DNA of 62,933 nucleotides from NCBI GenBank assembly GCA_964636885.1, contig CAZWVA010000008.1:1-62933 (forward strand), written 5' to 3'. A model generated the notes under the pieces. It did no database searches. It saw only the letters and a program-made list of their open reading frames with translations, and was not told where the DNA came from. This document shows, in pieces, positions 36,291 to 45,420 of the stretch. Both the position numbers and the translations under genes were made by a program. How positions within the stretch are numbered: position 1 is the first letter of the stretch; each line of letters opens with the position of its first letter. This stretch comes from CAZWVA01 sp964636885 (GTDB taxonomy: Bacteria > Desulfobacterota_D > UBA1144 > Nemesobacterales > CSP1-2).

Positions 36291-38852
36291 TCACTCCATG
36301 CGTATAGCCGAAGCGATTTGGATGCGTCCAAAGCGAAAGGCCGGGTAGATGCCTGCCAGAATGGCTGCGAAAAGGGCGATCAAAAGCGCTTCGAGGAGGT
36401 ACCATGGACTTAGGATAAACTCAATCGTCCAGCCGAAGGAACGTGGGTTTATGACGTGTGCCAGTATAAAGGCAAGTGTAGACCCAACTGGTAGTGCTAT
36501 AAGCCCGGCGGTAATACCCATAAAACCGGTTTCAAGTAGAACCATGCGCCGTACCTGGGAAACGGTCATACCGGTTGCACGTAGTATCCCGATCTCACGC
36601 ACCCGTTCCAACTGAAGGGCCATAAGGGCGCTGAAAACGCCTATAAAGGCGACGATACCGACAAGAAGCCGTAGCGCCGTGGTTATGGTAAATGTGCGGT
36701 CAAAAACCCTTATGGCAGAGAGCCTAAGGCTGAGATTCGATTGAACGATTAAGCTGTAGCGCCCGGCAAAACCCGTCCGGAGTCCTTGGATGACGGAATC
36801 CACGCTGTAGCCAGGGGCGGTATAAGCGGCAATGGAAGTGATCTCCCTGTCATTCCAGAATCTACGGTAGATCGTATCGGACATCAAAACGACCCCCATT
36901 TGAGAGGTGTAGTCCTGGTAGATCCCTGCCACCTTAAAGGTCCTTCTTCCTTTATCAGTTGGCAACTCTATTATAGCGCCTCCTTCTCCAATCCCATTAC
37001 GGTACGAAAAGGGTTGGGAAACGAGTACCGCCCCCTCTTCCATACTCTTCCAGATGTCCTTTGGATTACCTTCAGTCCATATAAACCTACGGTTTTTTGC
37101 CGTTTCTTCTGAAACCGCCACTATATCGATCCGACCGTACCTCTGGGTGTCAATACCGGTTCTTCGTACGGTTAAGACCTTGCTGATACCTGGGAATCCC
37201 TTGACCTCCTCGCTTATCGAGGGATCGAATCCCTTATCACTACCTATGCTGGTGGATGGTGCGGAGATAAAGATATCGGCCGTAAGCGTATCGTCCAACC
37301 AGTTGATTACCGTTTTACGGAAACTGCCTATCATTATATCTATACTCACTATTACCGAAACCGAAACCATAAGGGCGGCTATGGCAACAACGGTTCGACT
37401 CTGGGAGCGGGTGATATTACGAAGGGCCATACGGCTGATTGTACCTCCAATCCTTCCGCTTAACCACATGGAGATACCCATAATGGGTTTTATCAGAATA
37501 GGGATCAAAAATGCGGTGCCGAGTAGGATCGCAAGGAGTCCGGCAAGGGCCGTTTGAAGTCCGTGGATGGACAATAAGAGGGACAGTGTACCAAGGCCGG
37601 CAAGGACGAGGCCCATGAAACTAAACCAGGGCATCACACGACTGACACGGCCCTCCAGCTCTGAACGGCGGAGTACGCTGGTAGGTGCAACACGGGTAGC
37701 CTCCCATGCCGGGATAGACGCTCCGACGGCTGAGGTTAATATGCCGATAAAAGCGCCTTTAATAAGGGCTAGAGGGGATACATCGAAATAGTCGATTATC
37801 AGCGTGAAGTAGAGGTCATTTATGGTTTGAGAGACGAGACGTACCAATCCACTTCCTAAGACTATTCCGAGTCCCAGACCGAGCGATGTGCCAACCGTTC
37901 CAAGCACCAGGGCTTCTAAGAGAACCATGTTAAAGATCTGGCCTCTGGTAACACCAAGTGCACGGAGCATTCCCAGAATCGGGCGTCTTTGCACGACTGA
38001 AAGCGTAACGGTGTTATAGATAAGAAACCCGCCAACTACTACCGCCATAAGGCCGAGTGCGAAAAGGTTGAGTTCAAAGGCGCTCTTTATCCCTCTAATG
38101 GCTGAGGTTCTCGACCCGGCATGCTCTATGCGTGCATCCGGTGGCAGTTCTCTGTGTATACGATCGAGAATAAGCCTTCCTGTGGGTATATCTGTGTCAA
38201 TGATAAGGTCTATATGGCTAAGGCGCCCGATTCGATTCAGTGCCTCTTGGGCGGTGGATATATCGGCGATAACCATTCCACCGAGAGCGATTCGGCTCAT
38301 TTCATCACTGGGTTTTAGGAGTCCTACTATTCGTGTCTCTACAATCCGGGGGCCGTGTTCTAGCTTTAGCGTGTCTCCGGTTTTAAGCCCTGCCGATCGG
38401 GCTACGTCCTCAGATATTAGAACGGAATTCGGCTCTATAAAGAGGGCATTTAGGACTTCGATTGGAATCGATCCTTTCGGGTTAGTGATATAGCTCCGGA
38501 ATGGGGATTCTGCAAAGGGGTCTAAGCCCAGTAATCTCATAGGACGGCGGTTAAGCTCTATTACGGTAACGTAGTCCTCAACTATAGGTGCCACTCTTTG
38601 CAGGCCTAGCTCAACTCTGAGGCGACTGTAAAGGTTCTCATCGAGCCCGGATGGCCCTCCTACGATCCGGTGGGTGGCCCGTCCGGCTAGACTCTCGACT
38701 GAGATCTGAAAGGAGCGGTTAGCACTGCGATTGGCCAGATCAACGGCTACGATTACAGAAACGCCGATTGCCACACCGAGGATGAGCAAAATGGTTTGTA
38801 AGGGGTTTCCCTTTATATGACCAGAGCCGATGCGAAGTAGGGTAAGACTAAT
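36291..38852 (-). CDS. ABC transporter permease, FtsX/AttG type (non-canonical start)
   Basis: About 854 residues. Two FtsX repeats, each with three to four transmembrane helices, flank large periplasmic domains; a first helix begins at ILLILGVAIGVSVIVAVDL. The last 120 residues carry the second repeat (LERVREIGILRATGMTVSQVRR, the coupling motif). No ATG, GTG or TTG precedes this first helix: the open frame runs back to TAA 38859-38861 and begins P-A-I-S-L-T-L-L-R-I-G, which aligns with the standard start of the family, so ATT 38850-38852 is the likely initiation codon. The first canonical start is TTG 38789, inside the helix. The ATPase gene stops 25 bases upstream. Confidence 0.8.
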   Translation of the reverse strand: MSLTLLRIGSGHIKGNPLQTILLILGVAIGVSVIVAVDLANRSANRSFQISVESLAGRATHRIVGGPSGLDENLYSRLRVELGLQRVAPIVEDYVTVIELNRRPMRLLGLDPFAESPFRSYITNPKGSIPIEVLNALFIEPNSVLISEDVARSAGLKTGDTLKLEHGPRIVETRIVGLLKPSDEMSRIALGGMVIADISTAQEALNRIGRLSHIDLIIDTDIPTGRLILDRIHRELPPDARIEHAGSRTSAIRGIKSAFELNLFALGLMAVVVGGFLIYNTVTLSVVQRRPILGMLRALGVTRGQIFNMVLLEALVLGTVGTSLGLGLGIVLGSGLVRLVSQTINDLYFTLIIDYFDVSPLALIKGAFIGILTSAVGASIPAWEATRVAPTSVLRRSELEGRVSRVMPWFSFMGLVLAGLGTLSLLLSIHGLQTALAGLLAILLGTAFLIPILIKPIMGISMWLSGRIGGTISRMALRNITRSQSRTVVAIAALMVSVSVIVSIDIMIGSFRKTVINWLDDTLTADIFISAPSTSIGSDKGFDPSISEEVKGFPGISKVLTVRRTGIDTQRYGRIDIVAVSEETAKNRRFIWTEGNPKDIWKSMEEGAVLVSQPFSYRNGIGEGGAIIELPTDKGRRTFKVAGIYQDYTSQMGVVLMSDTIYRRFWNDREITSIAAYTAPGYSVDSVIQGLRTGFAGRYSLIVQSNLSLRLSAIRVFDRTFTITTALRLLVGIVAFIGVFSALMALQLERVREIGILRATGMTVSQVRRMVLLETGFMGITAGLIALPVGSTLAFILAHVINPRSFGWTIEFILSPWYLLEALLIALFAAILAGIYPAFRFGRIQIASAIRME

Positions 38853-38877
38853 AGCTGGTTAAGGTTTTTTAATGGTT

Positions 38878-39591
38878 CTAATTGCCAACACCTGCCGATC
38901 TCTTTTTACAGGTCATCTGTACTAGGCGTCGGTTTTCAATACTATAGACTTCGTCGGCAAGCGGGGTTACATCGGCACTGTGTGTTGCCATTATTACCGT
39001 TTTACCGGAATGTTGGACGAGTCCGATAAGGAGCCCTAGTACCTGTCGTCCTGTCTCCTCGTCTAAATTGCCTGTCGGTTCATCGGCTATGACCAGATCG
39101 GGGTCGTGTACAAGTGCCCTTGCGATTGCAACCCTCTGCTGTTCACCCCCTGAGAGGCGATCTGGGGAAAAATCATAGCGGTCATCTAATCCGACTCTTT
39201 CTAAGAGGGCAATTGCCTTTTGCCGACTCACACGCCAACTATGGCCGATTAGCTCCAAAGGCAAGACCACGTTCTCAAGCACGGTTAGGGTCGGTATCAG
39301 ATTGAAGAACTGGAATACGATCCCTATGCGATTTCGCCGGAATACGGTGCGCTCGTGATCTGAAAGACCAGTAATCGGACTGTCGCCAATCCAGATACCT
39401 CCGCTACTAGGTGTGTCTATACCGCTTATCAGGTTAAGAAGTGTGCTTTTGCCTGAGCCGCTCTTTCCCAGTAGAACCGTAAATCTGCCGGCGGGAAACT
39501 CGGCTGTAACGTTATGAAGAACGTTTATCCGTAAACCACCCTCTTCGTAGAACTTGCTTACCTGTTCTAGCCTTACGCCAACGGGGTTCAT
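38878..39591 (-). CDS. ABC transporter ATP-binding protein, LolD/AttE type
   Basis: 237 residues. Walker A GKSGSGKSTLLNLI near residue 43, signature LSGGEQQRVAIARALVHDPD near residue 147, Walker B VIADEPTGNLDEETG and the switch MATHSADV. The MacB/LolD-type class with FtsX permeases does not import solutes; it moves lipids, lipoproteins or acts mechanically. It is first in an operon with the permease and AttH-like genes. Starts at ATG 39591. Confidence 0.93.
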   Translation of the reverse strand: MNPVGVRLEQVSKFYEEGGLRINVLHNVTAEFPAGRFTVLLGKSGSGKSTLLNLISGIDTPSSGGIWIGDSPITGLSDHERTVFRRNRIGIVFQFFNLIPTLTVLENVVLPLELIGHSWRVSRQKAIALLERVGLDDRYDFSPDRLSGGEQQRVAIARALVHDPDLVIADEPTGNLDEETGRQVLGLLIGLVQHSGKTVIMATHSADVTPLADEVYSIENRRLVQMTCKKRSAGVGN

Positions 39592-39694
39592 ATAACTTAT
39601 TTACTTCCCTGGACTAAAGGAATTCCCGATTGAGGCCCTCTTGGGATTATAAAAAGGGTACTCGAAGCGACAGGAAATTCAATCGGATAGACCC

Positions 39695-40453
39695 TTATGG
39701 GTTTTCCGATGGGACATTAAGATTCAGTATCTGAATGGCCTTTCCTCCATCTGGATCTGAGGCTATTATCTCGACCTTATATTCTCCAGCGTCTTTTTCA
39801 TTAAACCCCCAGGTGATAGTCCCAGTCGCTGGTTCTATTGACATTCCTTTTGGTGCGTTTTTAAGGGTAAACCCGATGGGGTCGCCGTCCAGATCTTCAG
39901 CCTTCACCTTGTAAATGAATCTCCCGCCTTCCATTCTCCCTTCCGGTTCTGAAACTATCTTGGGAGGGGAATTTGGAATCGAGAAGGCTCCTTCGGCCTT
40001 CCACACCCCTTCAACCTTTCCGTCAAAAGGGATAACCTCGACGGATATGTTGTCTCCTTTTTTGAAATCCTCCTGCCATTCTAGTACCTCGCCCGTGGCT
40101 CCCACTATGTTCTCTCCGCCTTTCTTCCACTGGTATCTCAAGCTGATCTCATCCCCATCCGGATCCCTCGCCTCAACAACAGCCCGGAATCCCTGTCTTG
40201 GATCACTATCGGAAACACTTACGATCTTTATAGAGGTGACTTGAGGAGGGGTGTTTTCGTCCTCTCTGGGTTCTGCCCGTTCATTGGATTCTCCTTCTGG
40301 ATACTCCGCATCGGATGCTGCCTCCCTTTCTTCTGATACGGTCTTTGAAGGGAGGTTGGACCTACTCCTCTCTCTATTTTGGGTATCCCCTCTGCCACAT
40401 GCGAGGACGGCAATCAAAAAAGCGAAGAGTAAAAAGGGAAAATACCTATTCAT
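39695..40453 (-). CDS. Lipoprotein with Ig-like (He_PIG/cadherin) domains
   Basis: 252 residues. Signal and lipobox FLIAVLACGRG (Cys19). An acidic, Glu-rich low-complexity linker follows, then two Ig-type domains with the DGD motifs of calcium-binding cadherin-like repeats (EARDPDGDEISLRYQWKK, KAEDLDGDPIGFTLKNAPKG, ASDPDGGKAIQILNL). It is likely anchored in the outer membrane and could take part in adhesion or as a structural element. It follows the leftward rng gene by 42 bases. Confidence 0.8.
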   Translation of the reverse strand: MNRYFPFLLFAFLIAVLACGRGDTQNRERSRSNLPSKTVSEEREAASDAEYPEGESNERAEPREDENTPPQVTSIKIVSVSDSDPRQGFRAVVEARDPDGDEISLRYQWKKGGENIVGATGEVLEWQEDFKKGDNISVEVIPFDGKVEGVWKAEGAFSIPNSPPKIVSEPEGRMEGGRFIYKVKAEDLDGDPIGFTLKNAPKGMSIEPATGTITWGFNEKDAGEYKVEIIASDPDGGKAIQILNLNVPSENP

Positions 40454-40495
40454 CTCTTTATCTTTGCCTGGTTCTCAATTCCACGGATACGCCTA

Positions 40496-41980
40496 TTATT
40501 CCACTCTTATTTTAAAGTCCTCAAACCTTCGGTCTTCATTCTCAAAGGCTATTTCTACCCCGTGTTCTTCCTCGATTTGTTTTAAGCTTTTCCCCTCGAT
40601 CTCCTTTAGCGTGTGTATAACATATGGATTTGCATGAACGAGGATCCTTTTTGTAAAGGGCTTTGTGATTAGGGACTTGATCTCTCTTAGGATTTCATAT
40701 GAAACCGTCTCCCTGGATTTTTCGTATCCGATCCCACCGCAATGACTGCAGGGTTCGGCAAGGCTTTTTAGAAGGCTCTCTCTCACCCTTTGACGCGTCA
40801 TCTGAACTACCCCAAAAGGGGACATATCGAGTATTACGGATCGGGCTTTGTCTTTCCTAAGGGCTTCGGCGAATGTCTGGAACACCTCTTCCCTTTTTTG
40901 GCGGTTCTTCATATCGATAAAGTCTATAACGATTATCCCTACTAGGTTCCTCAGGCGTATCTGACGCGCGGCTTCGGATGCGGCTTCCATGTTGATGTCG
41001 AAGATGTTCTCTTCATGGTTGTCACTACTCAGGTATTTGCCGGTGTTTATATCTATAACCGTTAGGGCTTCTGTCTCCTCTATAATCAGGTATCCGCCTG
41101 ATTTAAGCCATACCTTTTTTTCGAAAATGTTCTTTATATAGGGCTCTACTCCAAATTTGATGAAGAGGGGAGTATTGTCCAAGTACAGCTCGACCTTGGT
41201 TTTGAAGGCGGGAAAACGGGATTTTAAGTAGTTTGATATCTCCTGATAAACCTCGCTTGAATCTACTACTATGTTCTTTACTTCGTTTGTAATCAGGTCT
41301 CTTATCGTTTTTATGTGCAGGCTGGGCTCTTCGTAGAGGAGCACGGGTGCCTTGTGTTCCTCCGCCTTCTTTTTAATCTCCTCCCAGAGTCCGACGAGGT
41401 ACTGCATATCCTGTCGTATCTCGTCTTCGGTTATTCCGATGCTCGCTGTTCTTGCGATAAAACCGATTCCCTTGGGCTTGGAGCTCCTTATAATATCGCT
41501 TAACCTTTTCCTTTCCTCCTTATCCTCTATCCTTCTCGATATCCCTACAAGGTCAACCGTTCCGAGGAGTACAAGGTACTTTCCGGGAAGGGCTATGTAT
41601 GAGGAGAGCTTTGCTCCCTTCCCTCCCGTAGACTCCTTTAAAACCTGTACGAGGAGTTCCTGGCCCTCTCTAAGCACATCCTGGATGAGGTTTTTTGTTC
41701 GCTTTCTGTGTGTTTGGATCTCCTCTTCCTCAAGAAAGAACTCAAGGAACGAATCCTCATGTACGTCTTCGGCTGAGATAAAACCCGATTTCTCAAGCCC
41801 CAGTTCTATGAAGGCCGCCTGCATTCCGGGTACGATCTTTCCAACCCTTCCCTTGTATATATTGCCGACTATTTGGGGTTGGGATTTTCTCTCGATGTAG
41901 AACTCGGCAAGGGACCCGTTCTCAATAACGGCGACCCTAGTTTCATTAAACGTTACGTTTATTAAAACGGTGCTTTCCAT
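40496..41980 (-). CDS. rng: Ribonuclease E/G
   Basis: 494 residues. It matures rRNA and starts mRNA decay. The N-terminal S1 RNA-binding domain (NIYKGRVGKIVPGMQAAFIELG, residues 40-60) is followed by the catalytic core with the metal-binding Asp residues in TVIDINTGKYL and IIVIDFIDM, and the zinc-link CSHCGGIGYE near residue 410. The length (about 490) corresponds to RNase G or the catalytic half of RNase E with no long C-terminal scaffold. Confidence 0.93.
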   Translation of the reverse strand: MESTVLINVTFNETRVAVIENGSLAEFYIERKSQPQIVGNIYKGRVGKIVPGMQAAFIELGLEKSGFISAEDVHEDSFLEFFLEEEEIQTHRKRTKNLIQDVLREGQELLVQVLKESTGGKGAKLSSYIALPGKYLVLLGTVDLVGISRRIEDKEERKRLSDIIRSSKPKGIGFIARTASIGITEDEIRQDMQYLVGLWEEIKKKAEEHKAPVLLYEEPSLHIKTIRDLITNEVKNIVVDSSEVYQEISNYLKSRFPAFKTKVELYLDNTPLFIKFGVEPYIKNIFEKKVWLKSGGYLIIEETEALTVIDINTGKYLSSDNHEENIFDINMEAASEAARQIRLRNLVGIIVIDFIDMKNRQKREEVFQTFAEALRKDKARSVILDMSPFGVVQMTRQRVRESLLKSLAEPCSHCGGIGYEKSRETVSYEILREIKSLITKPFTKRILVHANPYVIHTLKEIEGKSLKQIEEEHGVEIAFENEDRRFEDFKIRVE

Positions 41981-42321
41981 GGGGTTTTCTTCTCAGCGTT
42001 TGTGAGCCCTTGAGGATCATTAAACGATCCCATTAATTATAGACTATAAATCGACCATGCGAAAGCTCGTCGTATTGTGCGGGCTAAATGGTATAGGTTG
42101 TGTGATTTAGAAAAATAACCGGTTTTTTTCTCTAAGAGGATTCACTCCGATAGTGAGTAGGATCTTTCTGGTTATTGCATACACCTACATACCGGGTTAA
42201 TCTAAGCTTGTCTTTTACATTGAGAACGGATCTCGATAGGGTTCACCCTGGATGCGCTTTTGGTTGTTGGAGTTTAAAATCGTCTTTAGATCTTAAACGG
42301 AGAGTCTAGGGCGGTGGTTTG
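41981..42321. other. Divergent spacer between rng and ilvA
   Basis: 341 bases without a gene. I see no confident promoter; a short palindrome around 42019-42027 (GATC-TTAAA-GATC type) is too weak to name. Confidence 0.5.
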
Positions 42322-43524
42322 ATGGTTACCCTGAGAGAGATAAAACAGGCGGCGAAAAGGTTAAAGGGCGTGGCTTACAAGACCCCAATTACCTATTCCT
42401 ATTCTCTCAGTGAGCTCTTAGGGGTAAACGTGTTCCTCAAACTCGAGAATCTTCAAAGAACCGGCTCGTTTAAGATTCGAGGGGCCTATAACAAGCTTTA
42501 CAGTATAAGAGGAACTACAAAAAAGGTGATCGCCGCCTCTGCGGGCAATCACGCTCAAGGAGTGGCTCTTGCCGCGAGGCTTTTAGGGATGAAAGCGACT
42601 CTGATTATGCCGGAAGTAACCCCAATTAATAAGATATTGGGTGTTAAGCATTATGGCGCTGAGGTTGTTCTGTATGGGAATACATTTGACGAGGCCTATG
42701 AGTATGCAAAATGGCTTGAACGAGAATCAGGAGACGCTTTCATTCATGCGTTTGATGATCCGGATGTTATAGCGGGGCAGGGCACAATCGGACTCGAAAT
42801 CATGGAGTCGCTGAGAAACGTTGATGCGGTGTTTGTTCCTGTTGGTGGTGGGGGATTAATCTCTGGTGTGTCAATTGCAATTAAGGAAAGAAAACCGCGG
42901 GTGAGGATCGTAGGTGTTCAGTCAAAAGGCGCCCCATCTATGGTTGTTTCTATGAGGAAGGGAAGGATTGTGGAAACCAGTTCGGTGCAAACCATTGCCG
43001 ACGGCATCGCAATAAAGAGGATCGGAACAATCACATTTGAGATAGTTAAGAGATACGTTGACGATATGATCAGCGTTGATGATAGTGAGATCGAGGAATC
43101 CCTTCTCGTGCTGACCGAGAGAAAGAGGATAGTGGTAGAGGGTGCTGGGGCTGTGGGGCTTTCTGGGCTTTTTAGACTGAGAAAGGAATTCCAGAGGAAG
43201 AACGCATTGATCCTAATAAGCGGCGGGAATATTGACATAAATGTACTCGCTAAGATCATAGAAAGGGGACTTGTAAGGAACGGGAGGTTTATAAGGCTAG
43301 TGATCGAGCTTCCCGATGTCCCTGGGTCCCTGGGAAGGCTAGCCTCTCTCCTTGGTTCGGTAAAGGCAAATATCGTGCAAATCTATCACGATAGGTTCTC
43401 AAGAAACCTTCCCATCGATAGGGCGTTTGTAGAGATAACCCTTGAAACAAAAAACTTCGAACACCAAAAGGAGATAATCAGACTCCTTAGAGAAAACGGG
43501 TATCAACCGTCGGAAAAAAGGTAA
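42322..43524 (+). CDS. ilvA: Threonine ammonia-lyase (medium form with ACT domain)
   Basis: About 400 residues. PLP enzyme that turns threonine into 2-oxobutanoate. PLP-binding Lys in LENLQRTGSFKIRGAYNKL; SAGNHAQGVALAARLLG; the Gly-rich phosphate loop PVGGGGLISGVSIA. The C-terminal segment LVIELPDVPGSLGRLASLL is a single ACT domain, as in the TIGR01127 (medium IlvA/TdcB) class, so feedback by isoleucine or valine is likely. ATG 42322 follows an in-frame TTG; ribosome site GGGCGGT is weak. Confidence 0.92.
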   Translation: MVTLREIKQAAKRLKGVAYKTPITYSYSLSELLGVNVFLKLENLQRTGSFKIRGAYNKLYSIRGTTKKVIAASAGNHAQGVALAARLLGMKATLIMPEVTPINKILGVKHYGAEVVLYGNTFDEAYEYAKWLERESGDAFIHAFDDPDVIAGQGTIGLEIMESLRNVDAVFVPVGGGGLISGVSIAIKERKPRVRIVGVQSKGAPSMVVSMRKGRIVETSSVQTIADGIAIKRIGTITFEIVKRYVDDMISVDDSEIEESLLVLTERKRIVVEGAGAVGLSGLFRLRKEFQRKNALILISGGNIDINVLAKIIERGLVRNGRFIRLVIELPDVPGSLGRLASLLGSVKANIVQIYHDRFSRNLPIDRAFVEITLETKNFEHQKEIIRLLRENGYQPSEKR

Positions 43525-43555
43525 AAAACGCTTTTTGAACAGGCTGAAACAAAAA

Positions 43556-43606
43556 CATCTGACCTTTAAAGGGTAAAACACCCTTGACTAGGTAAAAGGT
43601 CAGATG
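43556..43606. terminator. Bidirectional terminator between ilvA and the HU gene
   Basis: A perfect 12-bp outer stem (43556-43567 with 43595-43606) surrounds an inner AGGGT/ACCCT hairpin. On each side a run of five T (plus strand GTTTTTA, minus strand TGTTTTTG) follows the stem, so it can terminate transcripts of both convergent genes. Confidence 0.8.
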
Positions 43607-43633
43607 GTTTTTATGGTGACTTTGTTAACTTTA

Positions 43634-43927
43634 TTAACTTCCAAGAACAGAGTCTTTACAGGCTTTAGCGACTCTGAATTTAACCACCTTCTTGGCAGGA
43701 ATCTTTATCTCTTCTCCGGTTTGTGGATTTCTTCCCTTTCTGGCTTTACGGTTGACGAGAACGAGTTTTCCGAGCCCTGGAAGGGTAAACTCCTTTTTGC
43801 TCCTAGCTTCCTTGTATGCTAGATTGGCAATCTCATCCAGAATTTGGACAGCAGATTTTTTTGTTATCCCGACTTTGCTAGCCAAGTGATCTGCTATCTG
43901 GGATTTTGTCATTGCTTTCTTCGCCAT
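43634..43927 (-). CDS. HU-family DNA-binding protein
   Basis: 97 residues from ATG 43927, which AAAGGAGG precedes by four bases. HU/IHF fold: helical base (MTKSQIADHLASKVGITKKSAVQIL), then the DNA-binding arm GKLVLVNRKARKGRNPQTGEEIKIPAKKVVKF. The N-terminal helix and arm are intact. It is a nucleoid-organising protein; an upstream extension in the same frame (to 44029) is excluded by the ribosome site. Confidence 0.95.
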   Translation of the reverse strand: MAKKAMTKSQIADHLASKVGITKKSAVQILDEIANLAYKEARSKKEFTLPGLGKLVLVNRKARKGRNPQTGEEIKIPAKKVVKFRVAKACKDSVLGS

Positions 43928-44330
43928 ATTTCCTCCTTTAAGATCTTTATTGTTGATTGTCATTATTACAGAAATTGTTAGAAAAATCAATAGGTTTTGC
44001 AAAAATAATAAGAATCCGTTTAAAATCATATACCCAACTTATTGAACGCATTGCATTTTTATTCCGTAAACCTTAAATCGGAACCGGTGTGTAGCTCAAA
44101 AATGAAAACGACCTCTTTAACGCAAGAGGGTCTCTCAGCTTGATTTTAGTACATCTTTTATTTGAGGTCCTGTTTAAATATCGGGATTTGCTCTCATAGA
44201 CCGGCTCGTATTCGGGTATAAGGCGTTTCCTCTCGCGGGGCGAAAAAAGTGCAATCGGTCCTCTCCTGATTTTTTGTGCGGAATAATCGCCTACGGTTAT
44301 GGATTCAATATTAGCGTTTAAGGTGACTCG
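43928..44330. other. Spacer between the HU and ComEA-like genes, with a minus-strand terminator
   Basis: No gene is seen. A stem-loop at 44110-44132, reading on the minus strand, is followed by a T-rich tail (44097-44109) and could end transcription from the ComEA-like gene. Confidence 0.5.
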
Positions 44331-44633
44331 CTATTTAGATTCAGTTGCCGTTTTGGTTTCTTCTCCTACTGTGATCGAGTCCTTTATAGCTTCAAACTTC
44401 TTGTCTCCGATTCCTTTTACGTTCTTTAGTTCCTCTATCGTTTTAAAACTGCCGTTCTTTTCTCTATATTCCACTATGTTCTTTGCTATCGTATTTCCCA
44501 CGCCGGGCAACGTAGCAAGCTCTTCAACCGTGGCTGTGTTGATATTTATCTTCTTAGCCTCTTCTGCAAACCCGTAGGATGAAAAAAGGAAAAACACAAG
44601 AGAAATCGTTAAGATTATTTTAAAGGCCCTCAT
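44331..44633 (-). CDS. ComEA-like helix-hairpin-helix protein
   Basis: 100 residues with signal peptide (residues 1-22, ILTISLVFFLFSSYGFA) and two HhH motifs (ATLPGVGNTIAKNIVEYREKNG and NVKGIGDKKFEAIK). The NINTATVEELATLPGVG opening is the ComEA family signature. ComEA binds incoming DNA in the periplasm; a role in natural transformation or in DNA uptake with the type IV pilus genes of this window is possible. Confidence 0.88.
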   Translation of the reverse strand: MRAFKIILTISLVFFLFSSYGFAEEAKKININTATVEELATLPGVGNTIAKNIVEYREKNGSFKTIEELKNVKGIGDKKFEAIKDSITVGEETKTATESK

Positions 44634-44852
44634 CTCCTTCTACCTCCTTATTGGTTTATTTAAAACCTCTCCTAATATGTTTTACTTCAAGGCCTAGAAT
44701 CAATAGGACTTTGGGAGTATTTTGGGCTTAAAATCCTTCTGCTCCTTCGGTCCTAGTACCGAAGTTCCGTTAACAGGCACGGCTAGAAATAGATTGGAGA
44801 TTGTTATTCATAAATTGACAATCCCAAGTGGGTAAGGTTAGATTTTTTCACT

Positions 44853-45398
44853 GTGTCTGGTGAAAGGGAAAAACTCAAAACGATTCTTAAAGAGAATTCC
44901 ATTCTTCGTGGTAGGTTTAAGCTCTCTTCGGGAAAGGAAAGCGATTATTACATAGATGCCAGACTTACAACCCTTCATCCCGAAGGGGTTTACCTTGTCG
45001 GGAAGGTCTTTTTTGACCTCATCCGGCAGGATCCGGAGATTCAAGCTGTGGGTGGACCTACCATGGGAGCGGACCCTATAGTTGGCTCTATTCTCTCTTT
45101 AAGCTATCAAAGCGGTTATCCCATTAGGGGGTTCCTCGTGAGGAAAGAGGAGAAACGGCACGGAACGGAGAAGTTAATCGAGGGGAATCTGAGATACGGA
45201 GACAAGGTAGCGATTGTTGAGGACGTTGCAACCACTGGTCGGTCGATTCTAAGGGCAATCGATGCAGTAGAGGATTGGGGTGCTAGAGTAAAGATGGTTT
45301 TGGTTATAGTGGATAGGGATGAAGGAGCTAGGAAGAAACTGGAGGATATGGGGTATGGATTTATTTCGATATTTAGGATTGGCGAGCTACTCGAATAA
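44853..45398 (+). CDS. pyrE: Orotate phosphoribosyltransferase
   Basis: 181 residues. It makes orotidine monophosphate from orotate and PRPP. The catalytic loop with Lys residues is at about 95-105 (RKEEKRHGTEKLIEG); the PRPP motif VAIVEDVATTGRSILRAI lies near residue 115. Start is GTG 44853. A TTGACA at 44815-44820 with a poor -10 (TTAGAT, 17 bases away) precedes it; transcription from it would leave a very short leader. Confidence 0.94.
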   Translation: MSGEREKLKTILKENSILRGRFKLSSGKESDYYIDARLTTLHPEGVYLVGKVFFDLIRQDPEIQAVGGPTMGADPIVGSILSLSYQSGYPIRGFLVRKEEKRHGTEKLIEGNLRYGDKVAIVEDVATTGRSILRAIDAVEDWGARVKMVLVIVDRDEGARKKLEDMGYGFISIFRIGELLE

Positions 45399-45420
45399 AC
45401 CATTGGGTGCCAAGCCATAA

